Of a DNA stretch of 64,000 bases, positions 8,139 through 17,898 are shown piece after piece. The stretch lies in assembly GCA_019637395.1 (NCBI GenBank), contig JAHBVR010000021.1:78667-142666 (forward strand). Direction: 5' to 3'. Within the stretch, counting starts at the first letter, position 1. Every line of letters begins with the position of its first letter. Made by a program: the position numbers and the translations under genes. The stretch is from Vulcanimicrobiota bacterium (GTDB taxonomy: Bacteria; Vulcanimicrobiota; Xenobia; Xenobiales; JADMJV01). Below the pieces are notes generated by a model. That model was not told the origin of the DNA. It made no database searches and saw only the letters and a program-made list of their open reading frames with translations.

Positions 8139-9614
8139 ATGAGCTCAGAAAGTGAGGTTTGTGTGATCGAACACCTGGAATTCGTAGTCCATCGACTCTT
8201 GGAGCTGGTGGGCGGCTGGATGTGCGCGCTGGCCATGACGGTGGTGCTGGCCCTGGCGGCTCTGGCCTTTCTGCTGCTCAATCTGTTTAAATTTGACCGC
8301 GACTCGTGCCGCGCCGCCATGCTCAGGATCTCCAGGGCGATGCGCGGCAGCTGGGGCTGGTTGCTGACGGGGGGATTGCTGTTGCTGCAGATCTACGCCC
8401 TCTCGGAATTGCATCAGGGCTTTCAGCAGCGTTTGAAGCAGCAGGGCAAAGCCCAGTACGTGGTCGGGGATGAAGCCGGGGGCGGCCCTACCACCCAACG
8501 CGCTCCCAAAGTTTCCCTATTGGAAAGCCAGGAAACCGTGGAAAGCGTCACTCTGCCGGAGGATTTCGATAATCTTGAGCATCTGCCGGTGTGGAATCCC
8601 GAGCCGGCTCGATACGGCGGCGCTCCCACCATCGAGCTGAAAAGCGAAATCGTCAAACAAGGCAAAAGCCATATTCTGACCCGCACCTTTGTGCGCAACC
8701 GCTATGTGTCCAGCAAACTGCAGGGCTCGGACATTCGTCTGAAACTGGCCTTCCAGGATCCGCGCACCGGCGCGGCTCAACTTTATAAAGCCGATTTTCA
8801 AGCCAGCTATACTTTCGCCAATCCGATGAGCGAGGCACGCCGCCTTCACTTTTCTTTTCCGCTGCCGGACAATAGCGGCACCCTCTCTCACTTTCGCTTT
8901 CGTATCAACGGACGGGAAGTGCCCACACCCGATATCGAGCAGGGCCTGGAATGGGAAGCTGAATTGCAACCCGCGGAAAAGTGCCTGGCGGAAGTAGCCT
9001 ATCTGCATCAGGGAGCCAAATCCTGGTCTTACGACCTGACCGGGCGGCGCGAACCCATCGCCGATTTTCATCTCAAAGTCGAGGGCGATCGCGACGAGCT
9101 GAAATTTCAGCGCGGCTCTCTCTATCCGAGCAGCCTGGCCTCAGGAAAATGGGAATGGGATTTGAAGAATCAAATTACTTCGCAAAGTATCAGTCTTTAT
9201 TTTCCCTATGTGCCCAGTGAGGCGATTATGGCCAATCTGTTCGTCTTTGGACCGGTGGAAATGGTCAGTCTGCTGGCTCTAACCCTGGTTTGGTCTTACC
9301 TGCGCTACCGCCGCGTGGGGCCGTGGCGCGCCTCTCTGGCCAGTCTGGCTACTTGTGGCGCTTACGCCCTGGCCTCTTATCTGGTCGGCTACTTACCTCT
9401 CTGGCTCAGTCTGGTGCTGGCTTTTTCTCTGGCCAGCTGGCTGCAGTGGCGGACTCTCGGAGCCAGTTTATGGATTGTAGTGGTGGCGGCAGCGGTGGCG
9501 CCGCTCACTTTTCTGGCTCCCGGCCATACCGGCTTGATGCTGACCACCTTGGGCTTGCTGGTGCTGACTCTGGCGGTGCGGGAAACTTGCCGCCGGGAGG
9601 AGGCAGTGGGCTGA
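8139..9614 (+). CDS. Membrane protein with large extracytoplasmic domain
   Basis: A 491-residue protein of unknown function. Two hydrophobic helices lie at the N-terminus (about residues 20-46 and 65-88), then comes a ~270-residue polar region rich in beta-type sequence, then four to five helices close together in the last 120 residues. The overall plan, one block of helices, a large loop and a C-terminal helix bundle, recalls CreD-type inner-membrane proteins, but I see no decisive motif. The ATG at 8139 is the family-neutral choice; a GTG at 8162 with GAGG upstream is a plausible alternative. It is followed 38 bp later by a hybrid histidine kinase. Confidence 0.75.
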   Translation: MSSESEVCVIEHLEFVVHRLLELVGGWMCALAMTVVLALAALAFLLLNLFKFDRDSCRAAMLRISRAMRGSWGWLLTGGLLLLQIYALSELHQGFQQRLKQQGKAQYVVGDEAGGGPTTQRAPKVSLLESQETVESVTLPEDFDNLEHLPVWNPEPARYGGAPTIELKSEIVKQGKSHILTRTFVRNRYVSSKLQGSDIRLKLAFQDPRTGAAQLYKADFQASYTFANPMSEARRLHFSFPLPDNSGTLSHFRFRINGREVPTPDIEQGLEWEAELQPAEKCLAEVAYLHQGAKSWSYDLTGRREPIADFHLKVEGDRDELKFQRGSLYPSSLASGKWEWDLKNQITSQSISLYFPYVPSEAIMANLFVFGPVEMVSLLALTLVWSYLRYRRVGPWRASLASLATCGAYALASYLVGYLPLWLSLVLAFSLASWLQWRTLGASLWIVVVAAAVAPLTFLAPGHTGLMLTTLGLLVLTLAVRETCRREEAVG

Positions 9615-9652
9615 GAATTGCAAAATAGTGGAAGATAGTGTTGAATTAACGG

Positions 9653-11524
9653 ATGCAATTTCCTGGGGGCACCATTCATGTCCTGGTGGTGGAAGACAAC
9701 GAGGTAGACTTCGAGCTGCTGATGTTGCAGTTGCTGGAAGCCGGTGTCACGGCCGAGTGCAGGCGCGTCGAGACCGCCTCCCAACTGCGTGAGGCTCTGG
9801 CCCAACAAGAGTGGGATGCTATCATTTCCGATTACAGCCTGCCTGGTTTCTCGGGCCTGGAAGCTCTCCAGATCCACCGGGAAGTAGGCGGGCTGATTCC
9901 TTTTCTCTTCACCAGCGGCACGGTGGGAGAACAGGCGGCCGTGGAATGTATGCGCCGCGGAGCTCAAGATTTCGTGCTGAAGGGGCACAAACGTCTGGTT
10001 CCGGCTTTGCTCCGCGAATTGGAGGAAGCGAAGAAGCGTAAGGCAGCTCAGGCCACTCAGGACCGCCATCGGCAAATCGTGGAATCCACCGTCAGCGGTA
10101 TTTTTTGCGCTGATAGCAGCGGTCAGCTCACTTTCCTGAACAGCCGGGGCGAAGAGATTCTGGGCCAATCAGGCGGCGATTCTCTCGAGCAGCTTTTCCG
10201 TCGGGCACGCGGGCCGGAAGTGAGCTCGGCCCTGCGTCCGCCCTATCTGGAGATCAAGACCTTTTCCTTTGAGCTGGACGACAAAGATATCCATATGGCG
10301 TTGCGGCCGCTGCAAGACGGCGGCGTGCTCGGTCAGTTCACCGATGTGACCCGCGAACGCAGCCTGGAACAGCGCCTGGTGCTGGCTCAGAAGATGGAGG
10401 CCTTGGGCCGGCTGGCCTCGGGAGTGGCTCACGACTTTAACAATACCCTCACGGTTATTTTAGGATTCACCGGGCTCCTCCGCGAAGAACTGCCCGAGGG
10501 CAACGCCCAGGAGCTGTTGGCCCTGGTGGAGGATGCGGCCGAACGCGGTTCGGCGCTGAGCCGCCAGATTCTGGCGGTGGCTCGTCAGCAAGAGCTCAAC
10601 CTGGAGACCATTGACTTGCGCCACCACGTGAATTCCATTCAGCCGCTGCTGCGCCAGGCAGCCGGTCCCCACGTGGAACTGGAAATTCGTTGCGAGGCTG
10701 AACATGATCGGGTGCGGTTTGATCCCAATTTACTGCTCCAGGTGCTGCTCAATCTGATCGTCAACGCCCGCGACGCCATGAAGCAGCAGAGCGACCGGCC
10801 CGCTCCCGGATCCCGTGTGGTTATCAGCTGTTCTGACGTGGTTTTGGAAGAAAGTCAGGCCAGTATCATCGACAACCGGTTGGGTCCGGGGCACTATGTG
10901 ACGCTGGCCGTGAGCGATAATGGCTCGGGCATGGATGAGGAAACGCGCCTGCGCATCTTTGAGCCGTTCTACACCACCAAGTCACACGGGACCGGTCTGG
11001 GGTTGGCCAGCGTCTACGGCACGGTGGCCCAGAGCGGCGGCGGCATCTGGGTCTACAGTGAACTGAATCGCGGCACCACTTTCAAGATTTACCTGCCCTG
11101 CCTGGTGCCTCCCGAGCAGATTCAGGAAGAGGTGCCCAAGCCGGAGGGCGACTATTTGCTGCTGGTGGTGGACGATTGCCCGGCCACCCGCAGCCTGGTC
11201 CGCGAAGTCTTGCAGCGCGACGGCTATCAGGTCCTGGAGGCGGCCTCGGGCCAGGAGGCTTTGCGCTGCGTGGAAGCCGAAGCTCAGAGTGTGGATTTGC
11301 TGGTCAGCGATGTGGTCTTGCCCGATTTGATCGGTCCTGAACTGGCTTTGCACCTGCGCGATCGCCTGCCCAACCTGGAGGTGATCTTCACCTCGGGCTA
11401 CGGCGCCGAGTTCTGCCGCCTGCCACCCCCCGAAAAGCTCTCCCACCGTTTCGTCGACAAGCCCATTCATAGCGGCGATCTCCTGCGGAAGGTGCGTCAG
11501 GCTCTCTCTGCCAAAGTCCGTTAA
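9653..11524 (+). CDS. Hybrid histidine kinase (receiver-PAS-HisKA-HATPase-receiver)
   Basis: A 623-residue soluble sensor. Domains in order: an N-terminal receiver (about 6-120; Asp in IISDYSLPG), a PAS region (about 135-240; SGIFCADSSGQLTFLNSRGE), a HisKA box with the candidate His near residue 260 in GVAHDFNNTL, an ATPase (NLIVNARDAM, DNGSGM, GTGLGLASV), and a C-terminal receiver (about 500-620; Asp in LLVSDVVLPD). No membrane segment is present, so it probably takes input through the first receiver and the PAS. The HDFNN box places it with the hybrid kinases that act on their own C-terminal receiver. It is followed directly by an MFS transporter gene whose coding frame appears to begin inside it. 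Confidence 0.93.
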   Translation: MQFPGGTIHVLVVEDNEVDFELLMLQLLEAGVTAECRRVETASQLREALAQQEWDAIISDYSLPGFSGLEALQIHREVGGLIPFLFTSGTVGEQAAVECMRRGAQDFVLKGHKRLVPALLRELEEAKKRKAAQATQDRHRQIVESTVSGIFCADSSGQLTFLNSRGEEILGQSGGDSLEQLFRRARGPEVSSALRPPYLEIKTFSFELDDKDIHMALRPLQDGGVLGQFTDVTRERSLEQRLVLAQKMEALGRLASGVAHDFNNTLTVILGFTGLLREELPEGNAQELLALVEDAAERGSALSRQILAVARQQELNLETIDLRHHVNSIQPLLRQAAGPHVELEIRCEAEHDRVRFDPNLLLQVLLNLIVNARDAMKQQSDRPAPGSRVVISCSDVVLEESQASIIDNRLGPGHYVTLAVSDNGSGMDEETRLRIFEPFYTTKSHGTGLGLASVYGTVAQSGGGIWVYSELNRGTTFKIYLPCLVPPEQIQEEVPKPEGDYLLLVVDDCPATRSLVREVLQRDGYQVLEAASGQEALRCVEAEAQSVDLLVSDVVLPDLIGPELALHLRDRLPNLEVIFTSGYGAEFCRLPPPEKLSHRFVDKPIHSGDLLRKVRQALSAKVR

Positions 11525-12785
11525 GTCTCCAGTTTGGGCCATCCTGGGCGCCTCCTCCGGCAATCTGGTGGAGTGGTACGACTTTTATGCCTACGCCTTC
11601 ACGGCCATTTACTTCGCCCAGGCCTTTTTTCCGGAGGGCGACGAGACCAGCAAGTTGCTGCAAAGCGCCGGCATCTTTGGCGTAGGCTTCTTGATGCGGC
11701 CGCTGGGCGGCTGGTTTTTCGGACGCATGGCCGATCGCCACGGGCGGCGCACTTCGATGCTGGTTTCGGTGCTGATGATGTCCTTTGGTTCGTTGATGAT
11801 CGCCGTCTTGCCCACCTACCAGACCATCGGTCTGGCCGCTCCCTGGCTGTTGTTGGCGGCGCGCATGATTCAGGGCCTGTCGGTCGGAGGCGAGTACGGG
11901 GCCAGCGCCACCTACATGAGCGAAATCGCCACTCCCAGACACCGGGGCTTTTATTCTTCCTTTCAGTACATGACCTTGATCGGCGGCCAGTTGCTGGCTT
12001 CGCTGGTGATCGTCAGCCTGGACCATCTTTTGGAAAAAGAGCAGATCCTGGCCTGGGGCTGGCGCATCCCCTTTGCTATCGGAGCGCTGGCCGCGCTGGT
12101 GGCCCTGTTTTTGCGGCGCACGCTGGTCGAGACGAGCACCGCCGAATCCCGCCGGGCCACCGATAGCGGCAGCCTTTGGGGGCTGATGAAGCAACCGTTC
12201 GCCTGCTTGTCGGTGATTGGCTTTACCGGAGGCGGTTCGCTGATCTTTTATACCTACACCACCTACATGCAAAAATACCTGGTCAACACCGCTCACTTCG
12301 AAAAGTCGCTGGCCAATCAGGTGATGACCGGCGTGCTGCTTTTCTACATGTTGATTCAGCCGGTATTTGGCGCGTTGTCGGATCGGGTCGGGCGGAAACG
12401 CTGCATGGTCGGGTTTGGCCTGTGGGGCCTCTTGACCACCCTTCCGCTGATGACCGCCATTGGGCGCTCGACGGGCCCGCTGGAGGCGGGTCTGTTGATC
12501 GCACTGGCGCTGACGGGAATCTCGCTGTATACGAGCATCAGCGGCATCGTCAAGGCCGAGCTTTTCCCGATTGAAACGCGCGCTCTCGGGGTGGGCTTTT
12601 GCTACGCCATCGGCAATGCCATCTTCGGAGGGAGCGCCGAGTATACGGCGCTCTACCTCAAGCAACAGGGCCACGAAGCCTATTATTTCTATTACGTCTC
12701 GGCCATGGCGGTGGTCTTCCTGCTGGTGGCCCTGCGCCTGCCCGACGGGCGCAAGGATTCCTACCTGAGCGACGAGGACGTTTAG
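11508..12785 (+). CDS. MFS transporter, metabolite:H+ symporter (MHS) type
   Basis: A ~425-residue, 12-helix transporter. The N-terminal SSGNLVEWYDFYAYAF, the GRMADRHGRR loop after helix 2 and RMIQGLSVGGEYGAS are characteristic of the MHS group, which takes up organic acids such as alpha-ketoglutarate, citrate or shikimate, or betaines. The start is unclear: the conserved residues SPVWAILGASSGNL are encoded upstream of the first canonical start (GTG, 11568), and that frame has no ATG, GTG or TTG for more than 100 bases upstream. A CTG at 11508, with GGAAGGTG about 10 bases before it and overlapping the kinase stop, would give a normal N-terminus. The substrate is not predictable. Confidence 0.85.
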   Translation: MPKSVKSPVWAILGASSGNLVEWYDFYAYAFTAIYFAQAFFPEGDETSKLLQSAGIFGVGFLMRPLGGWFFGRMADRHGRRTSMLVSVLMMSFGSLMIAVLPTYQTIGLAAPWLLLAARMIQGLSVGGEYGASATYMSEIATPRHRGFYSSFQYMTLIGGQLLASLVIVSLDHLLEKEQILAWGWRIPFAIGALAALVALFLRRTLVETSTAESRRATDSGSLWGLMKQPFACLSVIGFTGGGSLIFYTYTTYMQKYLVNTAHFEKSLANQVMTGVLLFYMLIQPVFGALSDRVGRKRCMVGFGLWGLLTTLPLMTAIGRSTGPLEAGLLIALALTGISLYTSISGIVKAELFPIETRALGVGFCYAIGNAIFGGSAEYTALYLKQQGHEAYYFYYVSAMAVVFLLVALRLPDGRKDSYLSDEDV

Positions 12786-12819
12786 GACTTTTTTCAGCTT
12801 CGCTACTTAAGCTGGCCAG

Positions 12820-15795
12820 GTGATATCCAAGTTAGCCCATTTGCCCGCGCCCGGATTCCATCCCAGCGAAGTCAAGAAGCCCGTCTCCGACCTGCCCCAA
12901 CTACCCGCCGACCAGTTCGAGGCGGCGCAAGACAAGCATGAGCCCAACCAGCACAAGGGGGCCAAGATTCTGGTGGGATTGGGGATGCTGGCCGGAGGGC
13001 TGGGTAGCAGCGCCACCGCTCTGGCCGCCGACCAGGCCCAGGTGCAGATTCAGGCTCAGACCCGGCCACTGGCCAATGACGACGTGCACCGCTTGATGAT
13101 CAGTCATTTCAAGGCGGAAGGCGAAGTCTATAAAAAGGTGCTGGGCTTTTCAGGTGACCTGACCACCGCTCAGGCCGAGCAACGTTTGAAGGATGGCGAC
13201 ACCGTCTACGTTCGCTTGAAAAGCGGTCAAGTACAGAAAATTTCCTCCATGCAAGAACTGGAGACGCTGGATACTCTGCAGGGCCAGGGCCTGTATCCCA
13301 ATCTGCCGCCGGATCTGGTGGACTCTCTGAAGATGCTCGAACAGGGCCAGACCAAGAGAGACGGCATGTACAAGCCCAATGGCGACGAAGTGACGGCTTT
13401 TGACGCCTACCGGATTTTGGGCACCAAACATCCCGGCGCGGCCGGCGCGGCTGCCCTCTACGGCCTGGGTGGGCTGGCGGTGGGACTGGGATTGGCCGGG
13501 GCCGGGGCGCTGGTGATCGGCAAAGGTTTGTTGGTGCCCGAGATCAAGGGTAAGCGCCTTTCCCAGGAGGTATTGATCGGCGCCGGCATCGGCATCGCCG
13601 CGCTGGGATTGTTTTCCGGTGTGGGCATGGGCGTGCTTCACCACCAGGCCGAATGGCCCAAAACCCTGGAGATCCGCAACGGGGCCGACAGCAATTTGAC
13701 TCTGCGCGATCTGCTGGATGTGGTGCCGCAGGCCAACTGGCTGATCAGTCAGGCCGAGCATCCCTTCACCCAGGAGCAGCAGCGCCAGGTCTTGAGCCAC
13801 TTTGAGCAGCACGGGGGGGTGTATAAATCCGGTCTGGGCCATGGGCGCTTGAGCGCGCGCGAGGCCCAGGAGCGTCTGGCCAAAGGCAAGTCCATCGAAC
13901 TCCCCAACCCGCGCAAGCCCGGCGAGAAGATCGAAATTTCCGATTTCCGACACCTACAAGAGTTCGACACCGTCTACGGCACCGGCGTCAATCCCGTCAC
14001 CACTCAGGACGAAATGAAGTCGTTGCGTTACCTGGATCAGCACGGCGGCTTCGAGTTGAAGGGTAAGCCCGCCAGCGCTTACCATGCTCTGGACCGGATG
14101 CTGCGCGACCGGCTGCCCGTGGACGCCAGGTTGAACAACAAGAAATATGTCCTCAATGATCTGCGCGAAGCCCAGGAACTCAATGCCCTCAAGGGCGACG
14201 GCATCAACACCATCCTTTCCATCCCGCAGTTCCAGGCGCTGCAGCATTTCGATCCGGCTTTCAAGAATGGCGACAAATCACTCGATGCCTTCGAAGCGCT
14301 GCAGTTGATGCATCAGAAAAAGACGGTGGGGGTCAGTTCCAGCGGCCGCCTGGCCCAGGTCGGCAATCCCATGGACGTGCAGCAATTGCACTCACTGGAA
14401 GTGACCGGCAAGAACAATTTCCTGCCCGAACAAGATTACCAGTTGCTCCAATATTGGCAGCAGCACGGCGGCTACCAGGACGGGCGGGCTTACGAAGCGC
14501 TCAAGAGCATGGAAGTGGGCGGCGAGTTCAACGTGCAAAGCTCGGGGCGCTGGGCTCCGGCGCGCTCCTTCCAGGATTTGCAGGACCTGGCCTCTTTCGA
14601 AGCCCCCGACAGCCCTTTCCCGGACAGCATTCCGGCCGAAGCTCGCGACCGCCTGGAATATTTCCAGGGGACTTCCAAGCTGGCTTTCCGGGTGGGGAAC
14701 CGCGAGGGGCGAGCCTACGAAGGTTACCGCGAGCTGCGCGACCGCCAACCCTTCGACGTCAAGGCCGGCGGCGTGTGGAATAGCGTCGATTCACCCCAGG
14801 CGTTGCACGATCTGGACGCCATGCTGGGTCGGCAGGTCAACGATATCCTGCCCAAGGACCAGTATGACTTGCTGCACCACCTGGGGGACGGCTCGGCTAC
14901 CGAGGGCCTGGCCCGTTTGCACAGCAAAGCCAACTCCTATCAGGCGCTGCAGGCTTTCCGCAAAGGGCAGGCGGTCACCTATGATTTCGTGGGCGGAGAC
15001 TTTCAGGATCTGGTGAGCATTCCGGTGGGCGGGCTGGACAAGCTGGCCGAGACCAAACTGCGCCGTGACAATCAGAAGGAATATGACAAGTATCGCTACA
15101 GCCTGCCGGAATTCCAGCAAAAGATGCAGCGCCAGGCCGAACAACTGCCGGAGCTGGCCCAAAACGACCTGGCCCAGGGGCAGGGGCACAAGCGCGACGG
15201 CGAGGCGGCCGAGCGCCGCGGCCGCAGCGATCTGTCCGATGCCCAGAGCGATTTGTCGCGGGCTCGTTCGGATGAATCCTGGGCTCAGGGACGTCTGATC
15301 ATGGCCTATGCCATGCCCAGCGAAAACGCGGTAACGAAATACCGGACGGTCTATGATTCCGAGGGCAACAGCCGCCAGGAATCCTACACCGACTACGAAC
15401 ACAACTATGCTCGGGATGCGGCCATCTCTTCGGCCCAATCCGATATTTGGGACGCTCAGCGCCGGCAAAGCCGGGCCCGCTCGGAGATCAGCGACGCCGA
15501 GGCGGCCATTCGCCGGGCCGAAGAGGCCATTCGCCAGGCCGAGAAAGAAATCTCCGAAAGTCAGGAGATCATCCGCCTGGCGGCCACTTTGGGAATGCAG
15601 GTCAACGGGCTCAACGAGGCGGATTACCAACGCGTCATCGGACAGCTCAAGTCGGAAGTGGCCCGCATGCGCCAGTTGTCGCATACCTCCTCGCTGAGTA
15701 ACAACCTGGGGCGCGAAGGCAAGTTGATCGACAACATGCTGAACCGGCCCGCTCGCCCGCCCGGCTGGACGCTACCAACTCCCCTGGCTCAATAG
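12820..15795 (+). CDS. Large protein with eight ~70-residue tandem repeats and coiled coil
   Basis: A 991-residue protein I do not recognise. A polar leader containing LPADQFEAAQ (near residue 28) precedes a hydrophobic stretch (about 47-68). Two more hydrophobic helices rich in Gly and Ala lie near 206-236 and 250-275. From about residue 92 to 750 a divergent unit recurs about every 70 residues: a helix ending in an (x)HFEQHGG-like turn, an AYEAL-type helix, a short GxW/VxSxG strand pair and a LxxLxxLxGxG ending. Copies start near 92, 166, 318, 399, 470, 541, 610 and 682. The last 240 residues are a charged coiled coil with SDLSDAQSDLSRARSD-type heptads. The start is GTG at 12820. It lies 31 bp before the pilus gene cluster, so a surface or secretion role is possible. 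Confidence 0.75.
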   Translation: MISKLAHLPAPGFHPSEVKKPVSDLPQLPADQFEAAQDKHEPNQHKGAKILVGLGMLAGGLGSSATALAADQAQVQIQAQTRPLANDDVHRLMISHFKAEGEVYKKVLGFSGDLTTAQAEQRLKDGDTVYVRLKSGQVQKISSMQELETLDTLQGQGLYPNLPPDLVDSLKMLEQGQTKRDGMYKPNGDEVTAFDAYRILGTKHPGAAGAAALYGLGGLAVGLGLAGAGALVIGKGLLVPEIKGKRLSQEVLIGAGIGIAALGLFSGVGMGVLHHQAEWPKTLEIRNGADSNLTLRDLLDVVPQANWLISQAEHPFTQEQQRQVLSHFEQHGGVYKSGLGHGRLSAREAQERLAKGKSIELPNPRKPGEKIEISDFRHLQEFDTVYGTGVNPVTTQDEMKSLRYLDQHGGFELKGKPASAYHALDRMLRDRLPVDARLNNKKYVLNDLREAQELNALKGDGINTILSIPQFQALQHFDPAFKNGDKSLDAFEALQLMHQKKTVGVSSSGRLAQVGNPMDVQQLHSLEVTGKNNFLPEQDYQLLQYWQQHGGYQDGRAYEALKSMEVGGEFNVQSSGRWAPARSFQDLQDLASFEAPDSPFPDSIPAEARDRLEYFQGTSKLAFRVGNREGRAYEGYRELRDRQPFDVKAGGVWNSVDSPQALHDLDAMLGRQVNDILPKDQYDLLHHLGDGSATEGLARLHSKANSYQALQAFRKGQAVTYDFVGGDFQDLVSIPVGGLDKLAETKLRRDNQKEYDKYRYSLPEFQQKMQRQAEQLPELAQNDLAQGQGHKRDGEAAERRGRSDLSDAQSDLSRARSDESWAQGRLIMAYAMPSENAVTKYRTVYDSEGNSRQESYTDYEHNYARDAAISSAQSDIWDAQRRQSRARSEISDAEAAIRRAEEAIRQAEKEISESQEIIRLAATLGMQVNGLNEADYQRVIGQLKSEVARMRQLSHTSSLSNNLGREGKLIDNMLNRPARPPGWTLPTPLAQ

Positions 15796-15826
15796 GAAGA
15801 CCCGAAGCGATCTTTAATTACCGGGA

Positions 15827-16918
15827 ATGTCGCCCCTGCAGTGGCTGAACCGGTTCCGCCTCAGGCCCAAAGTTCCGCGCCTGCAGGTGGTCATTTTTAC
15901 TCGCCAGCTTTCGTCTATGCTGGCCAGTGGGGTGACTTTGCTGGTCGCCTTGAGCGTGCTGGGGGAGCAATCGGAATCGCCGGAGTTCAACCGGGTGGTA
16001 CGCAAAATCTCGGACATGATCAACTCCGGCATCCGTCTCTCGGTGGCTCTCTCGGAGCATCCGCATGTTTTCTCGCGCATTTATTGCGTGATGGTGCAGA
16101 TTGGCGAACAAACCGGCCAGCTCGAAGATATGCTCGAACGCCTGGCCGACTGGATGGAGCGCGATGAGAATCTGCGCATGCGCATCACCAAAGCACTGAC
16201 TTACCCTCTTTTCGTGTGCGGCCTGGCGGTCATTCTGACCTTGGGCCTGTTCTATACGGTGGTGCCGAGCTTTCTTAACATTTTCGAGGAGATGGGCGTC
16301 GAATTACCGCTTCCCACCAGGATCGTCAAGTTCGTGGCCGACTCTCTGACCGATCCAAGTGCCTGGTTGGTGGGTTCGGCGGCCCTCTGCGGCATTTATT
16401 ATTTCGTGACCATGCACCTGTCCCGGCCGGGGGCCTGGGTGGAACCCTATCGGTTTCTGCTCAAGATCCCGGTGCTGGGTTCCATGATGCTTTTCGGCGC
16501 TCTGGCCCGTCTAACCGGTACCCTGGGCGTGTTGCTCGAGTCCGGCATGGACTTGCCCAGGGCGGTGCGCATGTCCGTACTGGCCTCGGCCCAGCCTATC
16601 TGGGAAGCCGACCTGAACGCGCTCACCGAATCCATTCAGCAAGGCAATCCGCTCTCGGAGCACCTCTCGCTGCGCGACGACATCTATCCCACCGCCCTGA
16701 CCCAGATGATCCTGGCCGGCGAGGAATCGGCGCAGCTGGCCGAGTTGGCCTGCCGGGCGGGCGCCTACTACGAGGTAGAACTGGGGTTCCATATCGATAC
16801 CCTCTCCAGCGTGATGGAACCCGTGCTGATGGCGGCCGTTTCGCTGGTGGTTGGAAGCATTGTGATCGCGCTGTTCTTGCCGCTCTACGGATTTTTGTCG
16901 AATCTGGGGATGGGCTAA
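15827..16918 (+). CDS. GspF/PilC-family inner-membrane platform protein
   Basis: A 363-residue protein of the type II secretion/type IV pilus inner-membrane platform, which couples the assembly ATPase to pilin insertion. Two copies of the GspF domain are visible: the first at about 20-140 (VIFTRQLSSMLASGVTLLVA; VQIGEQTGQLEDML) and the second at about 215-340 (ALARLTGTLGVLLESGMDLP; ILAGEESAQLAELA). Hydrophobic helices follow each (near 125-160, 185-200 and 335-355). The short cytoplasmic N-terminal arm found in many PilC proteins is missing, while a gene at 26937 carries a similar arm. No assembly ATPase or prepilin peptidase is in the window. Confidence 0.9.
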   Translation: MSPLQWLNRFRLRPKVPRLQVVIFTRQLSSMLASGVTLLVALSVLGEQSESPEFNRVVRKISDMINSGIRLSVALSEHPHVFSRIYCVMVQIGEQTGQLEDMLERLADWMERDENLRMRITKALTYPLFVCGLAVILTLGLFYTVVPSFLNIFEEMGVELPLPTRIVKFVADSLTDPSAWLVGSAALCGIYYFVTMHLSRPGAWVEPYRFLLKIPVLGSMMLFGALARLTGTLGVLLESGMDLPRAVRMSVLASAQPIWEADLNALTESIQQGNPLSEHLSLRDDIYPTALTQMILAGEESAQLAELACRAGAYYEVELGFHIDTLSSVMEPVLMAAVSLVVGSIVIALFLPLYGFLSNLGMG

Positions 16919-17088
16919 GTGACCCCCCGGCGCAAATTCCATCACGAATTTGGACGCCCCGGCATCCCGCCTGGTGGCGTCGCAACTCCTCCATGTATAA
17001 CCCGATACACCTCGTCATTGCTCCTTGCCAGGCGGGCCCCCGAGCGCCCAAATTGCGCAACGGAATTACGCCGGGGGCCACTAAGCGG

Positions 17089-17898
17089 ATGAGAAGACGC
17101 GGACTGTCGCTGGCCGAGACGATTATGGCCATCTTTCTTTTTGTGGCCGGTGGACTGGTGTGTTTCGAGCTGGTCTTGTCGGCCTGCCGGGATGGAGCGC
17201 GAGTCGAGGAAGTCACCCAGGCCACCATTGTGGGCGAGAGCGTGCTCGACGGCCTGCGTAACTGGGCCTACCACCCGGACAATTATATGACCCAATGGTC
17301 GATTTACGACGACAAAGACATCCCCTGGGAGGGAGGCTATCGCGTGCATACCTACCTGGCGCCCACCCAGCGCAATCCTGTGTCACCCTGCAGCGCTCTG
17401 GAAATCGGTTATCCTCCGCGGGAGCTCACCGATTCCTCGCGGGTGGTCCGGGTCAAAATCAGTTGGCGCAACGGCGCTCCCGCCGACACCTTGAGCCTGG
17501 TGGCTGTGATCAACGAACCCCCCCGAACGGTGCGCTCCATCAACCCGATGGTGGTCACCCGACTCCCTCCCCTCGTCGATCCGGTGGCCGTGAATACCAC
17601 CACCCGCTTCAAGGCCGAGCTATTTGACACTTCCGATCGTTTGATTCAAGGTCTTACCTGGAATTGGCGCATCATTTCCAACTGGGACACCGGGAACGGC
17701 GGGATGGGTTCTTTGGAGGAGATTCCCACCCAGGCTCTGCGCGCCGAGATTGACCTTTTGCATCATTACTATCGGGGGGATCCGGAGTCCCCCAGCCCGC
17801 CTCACAAGCTGCCGGGTTCGGTGATCATGCGGGCGACCTGTACCTACGACGGCATAGACTACACCCTCGATTCGGCGCCGGTGACGCTCGGACCATGA
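17089..17898 (+). CDS. Prepilin-like protein with C-terminal Ig-like region
   Basis: A 269-residue pseudopilin. The leader MRRRG is followed by LSLAETIMAIFLFVAGG, giving a type IV prepilin cleavage site after Gly5 with Glu at +5. The frame is open from 16993, but the ATG at 17089 is the one that places the leader correctly. After the N-terminal helix and a PilV-like globular region, residues ~165-265 look like an Ig-type beta sandwich (TRFKAELFDTSDRLIQGLTW through TCTYDGIDYTLDSAPVTL). Its stop overlaps the next pilin gene as ATGA. The product probably caps or decorates a pilus or pseudopilus. Confidence 0.82.
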   Translation: MRRRGLSLAETIMAIFLFVAGGLVCFELVLSACRDGARVEEVTQATIVGESVLDGLRNWAYHPDNYMTQWSIYDDKDIPWEGGYRVHTYLAPTQRNPVSPCSALEIGYPPRELTDSSRVVRVKISWRNGAPADTLSLVAVINEPPRTVRSINPMVVTRLPPLVDPVAVNTTTRFKAELFDTSDRLIQGLTWNWRIISNWDTGNGGMGSLEEIPTQALRAEIDLLHHYYRGDPESPSPPHKLPGSVIMRATCTYDGIDYTLDSAPVTLGP

